From contig CP053418.1 in the NCBI GenBank assembly GCA_013127575.1, positions 930,001 through 994,000 on the forward strand: a stretch of 64,000 bases of DNA, given 5' to 3'. Shown one piece after another: positions 58,501-64,000 of this stretch. Source of the stretch: Ramlibacter terrae (lineage in GTDB: Bacteria > Pseudomonadota > Gammaproteobacteria > Burkholderiales > Burkholderiaceae_C). A program made the position numbers and the translations under genes. Position 1 is the first letter of the stretch. Each line of letters opens with the position of its first letter. The notes beneath the pieces were generated by a model that made no database searches, was not told where the DNA came from, and saw nothing but the letters and a program-made list of their open reading frames with translations.

Positions 58501-59858
58501 GAAGAAGTAGAAGGTGTCCGAGCCCGCCGCGCCGATCAGGAGGTCGTCGCCGCCGCCGCCTTCCATCGAGTCGTTGCCCGCCATGCCTTCGAGCTTGTTG
58601 TCTTCTTCGTTGCCGACCAGGATGTCGGCGAAGCCGCTGCCGCGCACCCACTCGATGTGGAGCAGGGTGTCTTCGCCCTGCACGCCGTTGACGAAGCTGC
58701 CGTCGCGTGCCCAGCCTTCGTACAGGTCGACTTCCACGCCGACGGTGGCGTTCGTGTAGTCGGCGCGGTCGTTGCCGTCGCCGCCGTCGATGAGGTCGTC
58801 GCCGCCCATGCCGTTGAAGAACTCGAAGCGGCCCTCGCCTTCGTTGGCTTCATCGCCGCCCGTCAGCGTGTCGTTGAAGCTGGAGCCGCGCAGGCCTTCG
58901 ATGTTGAGCAGCGTGTCGAGGCCGAAAGGCAGCGACGTGTTCGTCTGGACCTCGCGCTCGCCGTCGATGGCCGAGTGGGTGCCGAGGTTCGCGTTGACCG
59001 GAAGTCGTAGCGCGCGATGTCGAGTCCGCCGCCGCCGTCGATGGTGTCGTTGCCGGCGCGGCCCATGAAGGTCTCGGTGAACTCCGAATCGGAGCCGACC
59101 AGCAGGTCGCCGTACTTGCTGCCCTGCACATGGTTGATGTTCAGCAGCGTGTCGTTGCCCGCGGCGCCGGTGGCGCTGTTCGTGCTCAGGTCGACCTGCA
59201 CGGCGCCCGAAGCGGTGAAGTAGGTGACCCGGTTGGACGAGGTGGCGGAGAGCTCGCCGCCGTCGATGGTGTCGTCGCCGAGGCCGCCGTCGAAGATTTC
59301 GAAGGACCAGTCGGCGGTGCCGAGGATGGTGTCGCCGTAGTCGCTGCCGACGACCGACATGAAGTTGGACAGGGTGTCGGTGCCGCCGAGGCCGTCGGTG
59401 GCCACGCCGGTCTGGAGGTTGACGTTGACGCCGGGGCCGGTGTCGCCCGTGCCGCCCATGCCGGCATAGCTGACGACGTTCAGGTCGCTGTAGTTGATCG
59501 CGTCGGTGATCACGCCGCCGTCGAGCGTGTCGTCGCCGTTGCCGCCGTTGAGGGTGTCCTGGCCCGCCCCACCGGACAGCGCGTCGTTGCCGAGGTTGCC
59601 GCGCAGGAAGTCGTTGCCTGCCTCGCCGAACATCAGGTCGTCGCCCGCCTCGCCCTGCAGCACGTCGTTGCCGTCGTCGCCCGCCACCGTGTCGTTGCCG
59701 TCGCCGCCCAGCAGGGAGTCGTCTCCGCTCGCGCCATCGACGAAGTCGTTGCCGCCGGCGCCGTTCAGCGTGTCGTTGCCCGCGCCGCCGACGATCGAGT
59801 CGTTCGAGGACGTGCCGTTGTACGTATCGGGGCCAGTGGTTCCAACATAATTAGCCAT
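55545..59858 (-). CDS. Giant RTX calcium-binding repeat protein 2
   Basis: About 1,440 residues and a clear paralogue of protein 1. The N-terminus MANYVGTTGPDTYNGTSSND leads directly into RTX nonapeptides (GGDGNDTVAGDDGNDVLQGE). A module with INYSDLNVVSYAG and FEIFDGGLGDDTIDGG follows. Three non-RTX beta-rich segments (near 58195-58456, 57450-57725, 57020-57285) come next, then four repeats of about 95 residues, and the C-terminal serralysin-like domain ending GATTLSASDFVF. It lacks a Sec signal; the C-terminus suggests type I secretion. ATG at 59858 with a weak RBS. Frame breaks lie near 59000, 58065, 57710, 57175, 56810 and others. Calcium binding is predicted from the repeats. Confidence 0.85.
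55990..56860 (-). repeat. Tandem ~95-residue coding repeats in RTX protein 2
   Basis: About four copies of the unit also present in RTX protein 1, with GNDTYYVDSSGDSVAGESS, YVENLT and INATGN elements. The final unit and the adjoining C-terminal domain (55545-56160) are almost the same at DNA level as 49366-49995. Confidence 0.75.
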
Positions 59859-59922
59859 CGTTTGAATTCTTTCGTTTTAGGTTACGGAGTGCCGGGCGAC
59901 CGGCGGCGGAGAAAAGCGCGGA

Positions 59923-59974
59923 TACAACTTCTGACCTCTGGTTGTACTTGAAACTGATCCATACGGCTACCGGG
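59923..59974 (-). promoter_or_regulatory. Shared dyad element upstream of RTX gene 2
   Basis: TACAAC-N12-GTTGTA (59923-59946) has the same half-sites and spacing as the element before RTX gene 1. The conserved flank (AAACT, CCAT, CGGC, CGGG) follows at the same offsets to 59974. The element lies 65-116 bases before the start codon. Confidence 0.6.
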
Positions 59975-60045
59975 TTGATACAGGTTCTGGAGCGGATCGG
60001 ATGGCCAGGCGACGCCGGCGTGGCGAAAGTCTCAAAATGGCGCCC

Positions 60046-61330
60046 ATGCAAGCTTTCCGCGCCTCCCTCCTGCGCTTCGCCGACGCCGGCGAGCCCCTCT
60101 ACGAACCCGATGGCTTGCTGGTGATCGGGCCCGACGCGTCGGGCCGCAAGGTCGTGCGCGCCGCCGGTAACTACAAGAACTCATTGGCAACTTCGCGGGT
60201 GTCCCGGTCGAGCACTTGCCGGGGCGGATCCTCGCGCCGGGCTTCATCGACCTGCATGTCCATTTCCCGCAGACCGACGTGATCGGCTCCCCCGCCGACG
60301 GGCTGCTTCCGTGGCTCGAAAATTACACCTTCCCCCACGAGGCGCGCTTCGCCGATGCGGATTACGCCGAAAGTGTCGCTTCGGTGTTCCTCGACGAATT
60401 GCGTCGTCACGGCGTCACGACCGCGCTGACGTTCTGCACGTCGCATCCGGCTTCGGTCGATGCACTGCTCCGGGAATCGGAACGCCGCGGGCTGCGCATG
60501 ATCGCCGGCAAGGTGCTGCAGGACCGGCACTCTCCCGATGGCGTGCGCGACGAGACCGAGCAGTCGCTGCGCGACACCGAGGCGCTCATCCAGCGCTGGC
60601 AGGGCCGCGGCCGCGCGGGCTACGCGATCACGCCCCGCTTCGCGCCCAGCTGCACCGAGGCGCAGCTGCGCGGCGCCGGCGAACTGGCGGCGCAGTACCC
60701 GGACGTGTGGATCCAGTCGCACGTCGCCGAGAACAAGGACGAGATCGCCTGGGCCCGGCAGCTCTTTCCTGACGCGCGCAGCTACCTCGCGGTGTACGAA
60801 GGCTTCGGGCTGCTGCGCGAGCGCGCCATCTACGCGCACTGCATCCACTTCGACGACGACGACCGCGCGCTGATGCGCGACACCGGCGCGGCAGCCGCCG
60901 TCAGCCCCACCAGCAACCTGTTCCCGGGCAGCGGCTTCTTCGACTACGAGGGCGCGCGCCGCGTCGGCTTCCGCCACGGCCTCGCCAGCGACGTCGGCGG
61001 CGGCACCAGCTTCAGCCCGTTCCACACCATGCTGGCCGCGTACTACGTGGGCCGCGAAGGGCAGACCAAGCCCGGCCTGAGCCTGAGCCCCGGCAACCTG
61101 TGGTGGCAGCACACCGCGGGCGCGGCGCAGGCCCCGGGGCTCGAGGCCGTCGTCGGCAACCTCACGCCCGGCTGCGAGGCCGACTTCGTGGTGCTCGATC
61201 CGAAGGCCACCCCTTGCTGGCGCGCAAGACCGGCAACGCGCGCAACCTCGACGAACTGCTGTTCTCGCTGATCGTGCTGGGCGACGACCGCGCCGTGGAG
61301 CGGGTCTACGTGGACGGCGTGCGCTCCTGA
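60046..61330 (+). CDS. guaD: Guanine deaminase
   Basis: Hydrolyses guanine to xanthine, the substrate of XdhAB. The amidohydrolase barrel has [17 protein letters not shown] (zinc-binding HxH, with the PQ typical of guanine deaminase), [33 protein letters not shown] and [17 protein letters not shown]. About 428 residues. The ATG at 60046 starts [13 protein letters not shown]; an in-frame ATG lies 9 bases upstream. Breaks near 60178 and 61213 are single-base losses in AAGGAA and a C run, not CCWGG. It stands alone, transcribed away from the RTX genes. Confidence 0.92.
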
Positions 61331-61364
61331 CGCCCCTCTACAATTCGCCCGAGGAGAGCCCCCG

Positions 61365-61930
61365 ATGACGATCAAGAGCGACAAGTGGATCCGCAGGATG
61401 TGCGAGCAGCACGGCCTGATCGAGCCTTTCGAGCCGAAGCAGGTGCGCGAGGTCGACGGCCGCCGCGTCATCAGCTACGGCACTTCGAGCTATGGCTACG
61501 ACATCCGCTGCGCGCCCGAGTTCAAGGTCTTCACCAACATCCACAGCACCGTGGTGGATCCGAAGAACTTCGACGAGAAGAGCTTCGTCGACTTCCACGG
61601 CGACTCCTGCATCATCCCGCCCAACAGCTTCGCGCTGGCGCGCACGCTGGAGTACTTCCGCATCCCGCGCAACGTGCTGACGATCTGCCCGGGCAAGAGC
61701 ACCTACGCGCGCTGCGGCATCATCGTCAACGTGACGCCCTTCGAGCCGGAGTGGGAAGGCTACGTCACGCTGGAGTTCTCCAACACCACGCCATTGCCCG
61801 CCAAGATCTACGCCGGCGAGGGCTGCGCCCAGTGCTGTTCTTCGAGAGCGACGAGGTCTGCGAGACCAGCTACAAGGACCGCGGCGGCAAGTACCGGGGG
61901 CAGCACGGCGTGACGCTGCCGAAGGCCTAG
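61365..61930 (+). CDS. dcd: dCTP deaminase
   Basis: Converts dCTP to dUTP for thymidylate synthesis. The 188-residue family length and motifs [60 protein letters not shown] with the catalytic glutamate of PFEPEWEG, and the C-terminal [14 protein letters not shown] are all present. RBS GAGGAGAG before the ATG. One break near 61829 is healed by completing CCAGG ([14 protein letters not shown]). As a housekeeping gene it is good evidence that the break is an error. Confidence 0.95.
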
Positions 61931-62055
61931 CAGCCTGCGCCGCGCGCGGCGGCAAGCTGTGCCGTACGGAGCTTGTCCTACACCAGTTCGCGCATAGCGC
62001 GCTGGCGCGGCCCCCCGCGGGTGCCTAGGATGAAGTCCATCGAAGGAAGTACACC

Positions 62056-62367
62056 ATGCGCGCCATCCCGCCCTTGACCAACGCCACGCAGCAGCCGCGC
62101 AGCCGCCTGTTCTGGGCCGCGCTCGGCGCCCTCGCGGTGGCCCAGTTGTTCGCCTTCTGGCTGCTGTGCAGCCAGCAGGTGCGCAAGGCGGAAGCGCGCG
62201 ACACGACCCTGTCCGTGCAGCAGATGGCCCCGGCCGACTGCCTGCAGTACGTCCCCGGCTCCACCGTCGCCAGCTGCAGCCAGCGCATGGACGTCATGCG
62301 CGCGTCGGCGCAGCCGGACGATGCGGCGGTCGCCGGCGCCATGCCCGTCAATTTCAACTACCGCTGA
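62056..62367 (+). CDS. Small single-pass membrane protein, hypothetical
   Basis: 103 residues with one N-terminal membrane helix (LFWAALGALAVAQLFAFWLLC, residues 18-38) and a short periplasmic tail with two cysteines (ADCLQYV, VASCSQRMD) that could pair. RBS GAAGGAAG upstream of the ATG. The next small gene begins 8 bases after the stop. No family recognised. The unbroken frame and codon pattern support it as real. Confidence 0.6.
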   Translation: MRAIPPLTNATQQPRSRLFWAALGALAVAQLFAFWLLCSQQVRKAEARDTTLSVQQMAPADCLQYVPGSTVASCSQRMDVMRASAQPDDAAVAGAMPVNFNYR

Positions 62368-62374
62368 GGTGGCC

Positions 62375-62701
62375 ATGAACTTCCTGCACACGCCCGCCCC
62401 CGCTTCCGCTGCAACGCCGGGGGCCGACCCGTCGCTCGAGGCGTGCGACGAAGACCCGCAACTGCGCGATACGCCGCGCTACTGTCCCACCGGTTCGCTG
62501 GCCAGCTTCGCGCTGCTGATGGCGGGGCATGGCCGCTGCGTCAACACGGACATGATGCTCGGCGACCGCGAGTACGCCATGTGGCAGCTGGCCTGCGCGC
62601 GGGCCATGGACGACCGCGAGCTCTCGGCGCTCGCCGTGCGGCTGTTCGCCTATTTCGACGATCCGCAGCATTCGGCCATGCCGGTGCTCGGCACGGCCTG
62701 A
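62375..62701 (+). CDS. Small hypothetical protein
   Basis: 108 residues, soluble, alanine-rich at the N-terminus, with YCPTGSLASFALLMAGHGRCVN and MMLGDREYAMWQLACARAMDD. Probably cotranscribed with the preceding membrane protein (gap of 7 bases, RBS GAGGTGG). Four cysteines (residues about 24, 37, 55, 74) are scattered. I do not recognise it. Convergent with recJ. Confidence 0.6.
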   Translation: MNFLHTPAPASAATPGADPSLEACDEDPQLRDTPRYCPTGSLASFALLMAGHGRCVNTDMMLGDREYAMWQLACARAMDDRELSALAVRLFAYFDDPQHSAMPVLGTA

Positions 62702-62711
62702 ACGGCCCGCT

Positions 62712-64000
62712 TCAGAACTCCGCGCCTTCGACCGGGAAGCGCACCCTCCGCGCACCCTGCCACTCGTCCGTCTCGAGGCGGAAGGCCAGCATGCAGCGCG
62801 CCGGCAGCGGCTCGGTGCGGCCGAACCAGATGCCGTCGACCGGCTGGCCCCCGGTGGCGCAGCTTCAGCGCCCGGTGCTTGTCGGCCACCAGCTTCTGCG
62901 AGACGACCTCCACCTCTTCGCTGAACAGCGGCGGCGCGAAACCCCGGCCCCAGACTTCGCCGTGCAGCGTGTCGACCAGGTCGGCGCGCCGGTACTCGGG
63001 CGCGAGCGGGCCGTCGGTGTGCAGCCGCCGCAGCAGCGTGGCGGCGTCCAGCCATTCCTGCGCGACCTGCGCCATCGCCTCTTCGAAGACGTCGAGGTGC
63101 TCCTCGGCCACCGTGCAGCCCGCCGCCATCGCGTGGCCGCCGAAGCGCAGCAGCACGCCGGGATGGCGCTTGGCGACCAGGTCGAGCGCGTCGCGCAGGT
63201 GGAAGCCCGGAATGGAGCGACCCGATCCCTTCAGCTCGTGCTCGCGGCCGGGCGCCTGGCTGGCGGCGAAGACGAAGGTGGGCCGGTGCAGCTTGTCCTT
63301 GATGCGCGAGGCGACGATGCCGACCACGCCTTCGTGGAAGTCGGGATCGAACACGCAGATCGCCGGCGGCGGCTCGTCGCCTTCGTCGAACAGCGATTCG
63401 GCGATCGCCATCGCCTGCTCGCGCATGTCGCCTTCGATCTCGCGGCGGTCGCGGTTGATGCCGTCGAGCGTGCGCGCGAGTTCGTCGGCGCGCGCGGGGT
63501 CGTCGGTCAGCAGGCATTCGATGCCCAGCGTCATGTCGGAGAGGCGGCCCGCCGCGTTGATGCGCGGGCCGAGGCCGAAGCCGAAGTCGAAGGTGGTGGC
63601 CGCCGGGCCTTGCGCGCCGCGATGGTGAACAGGCTCGCCAGGCCGCAGGGCAGGGCGCCCGCGCGCACGCGCTTGAGGCCCTGCGCCACCAGGCGGCGGT
63701 TGTTCGCATCGAGCTTGACCACGTCGGCGACGGTGCCCAGCGCCACCAGCGGCAGCAGGGCGTCGAGCTTGGGCTGCGTCTTTTCGTCGAAGGCGCCGCG
63801 CGCGCGCAGTTCCGCGCGCAGTGCCAGCAGCACGTAGAACATCACGCCGACGCCGGCGATCGACTTGCTCTCGAAGTCGCAGCCGGGCTGGTTCGGGTTG
63901 ACGATCAGCGCGCCCTGCGGCAGCACCGGGCCGGGCAGGTGGTGGTCGGTCACCAGCACCTGCAGGCCGAGTTCGAGCGCGGCGGCCACGCCTTCGAGGC
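62712..64000 (-). CDS. recJ: Single-stranded-DNA exonuclease RecJ, 5' end beyond window
   Basis: The visible C-terminal three quarters includes the DHH motif (LVTDHHLPGP), NPNQPGCDFESKSIAGVGV, the DHHA1-type GFGLGPRINAAGRLSDM and LLRFGGHAMAAGC, and the OB-fold end RVRFPVEGAEF. RecJ degrades single-stranded DNA 5' to 3' in recombination and mismatch repair. Two breaks occur, near 63612 (healed at CCTGG, giving ARKALAATTFDFGF) and near 62855. The start lies outside the window. Confidence 0.93.

Noticed and set aside
49366..59858. Regular repeats that might suggest a CRISPR array
   Set aside because: Repeat units are coding, of variable spacing, and translate to RTX nonapeptides; no short identical repeats with unique spacers.

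Overview
The window is high-GC DNA (about 68-70 percent by eye) with dense, short-spaced operons. The gene content fits a betaproteobacterium of the Burkholderiales, most likely Comamonadaceae (Ramlibacter-like). Evidence for this is a two-gene indolepyruvate:ferredoxin oxidoreductase, the order LysR / xanthine dehydrogenase / BMP-type ABC transporter / guanine deaminase, the DUF2339-DUF3999 pair and the pxp locus. The genus is inference only. I saw no rRNA, tRNA, CRISPR array or transposase gene.

Reading frames are broken about once per kilobase in almost every long gene, including housekeeping genes such as dcd and recJ. Most breaks are repaired by restoring one or two bases inside a CCTGG or CCAGG pentamer, so I treat them as sequence errors and annotate each gene as one intact CDS. 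Some breaks lie in C or G runs instead.

Layout: 1-4.3 kb holds a cupin protein end and iorBA. 4.5-7.3 kb holds a PQQ-type sugar dehydrogenase, a diheme cytochrome c and a LysR regulator. 7.3-11.4 kb is a 5-oxoprolinase operon (pxpA, a fused pxpB-pxpC, and a biotin carboxylase with its own biotinyl domain). 11.4-17.5 kb holds small proteins, an XRE regulator and the DUF2339/DUF3999 membrane pair. 17.5-27 kb is purine catabolism and uptake: xdhAB, a divergent LysR, then ATPase, two permeases and a BMP lipoprotein. 27-33.9 kb holds a Rieske oxygenase, a large cyclase/ATPase signalling protein, a BBE-type flavoprotein and an adenine/adenosine deaminase. 33.9-48.1 kb is a glycoconjugate cluster. 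48.3-49.4 kb is a second BMP protein. 49.4-59.9 kb is a tandem pair of giant RTX proteins. 60-64 kb holds guaD, dcd, two small proteins and recJ (partial).

Two regions look least described. The first is the glycoconjugate cluster. It combines five glycosyltransferases (three of them CgeB-like and adjacent), a methyltransferase, two sugar epimerases, a UDP-glucuronate decarboxylase, a Gfo/Idh oxidoreductase and a zinc dehydrogenase. It also carries myo-inositol-phosphate synthase, a histidine phosphatase and a glycosidase-like protein whose barrel appears circularly permuted. No exporter or polymerase is present. The second is the RTX pair, which carries a recurring non-RTX beta-rich segment (six copies in all) and a shared dyad element upstream of both genes. 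Together these loci separate purine genes (deaminase, BMP protein, guaD) that probably once formed one locus.
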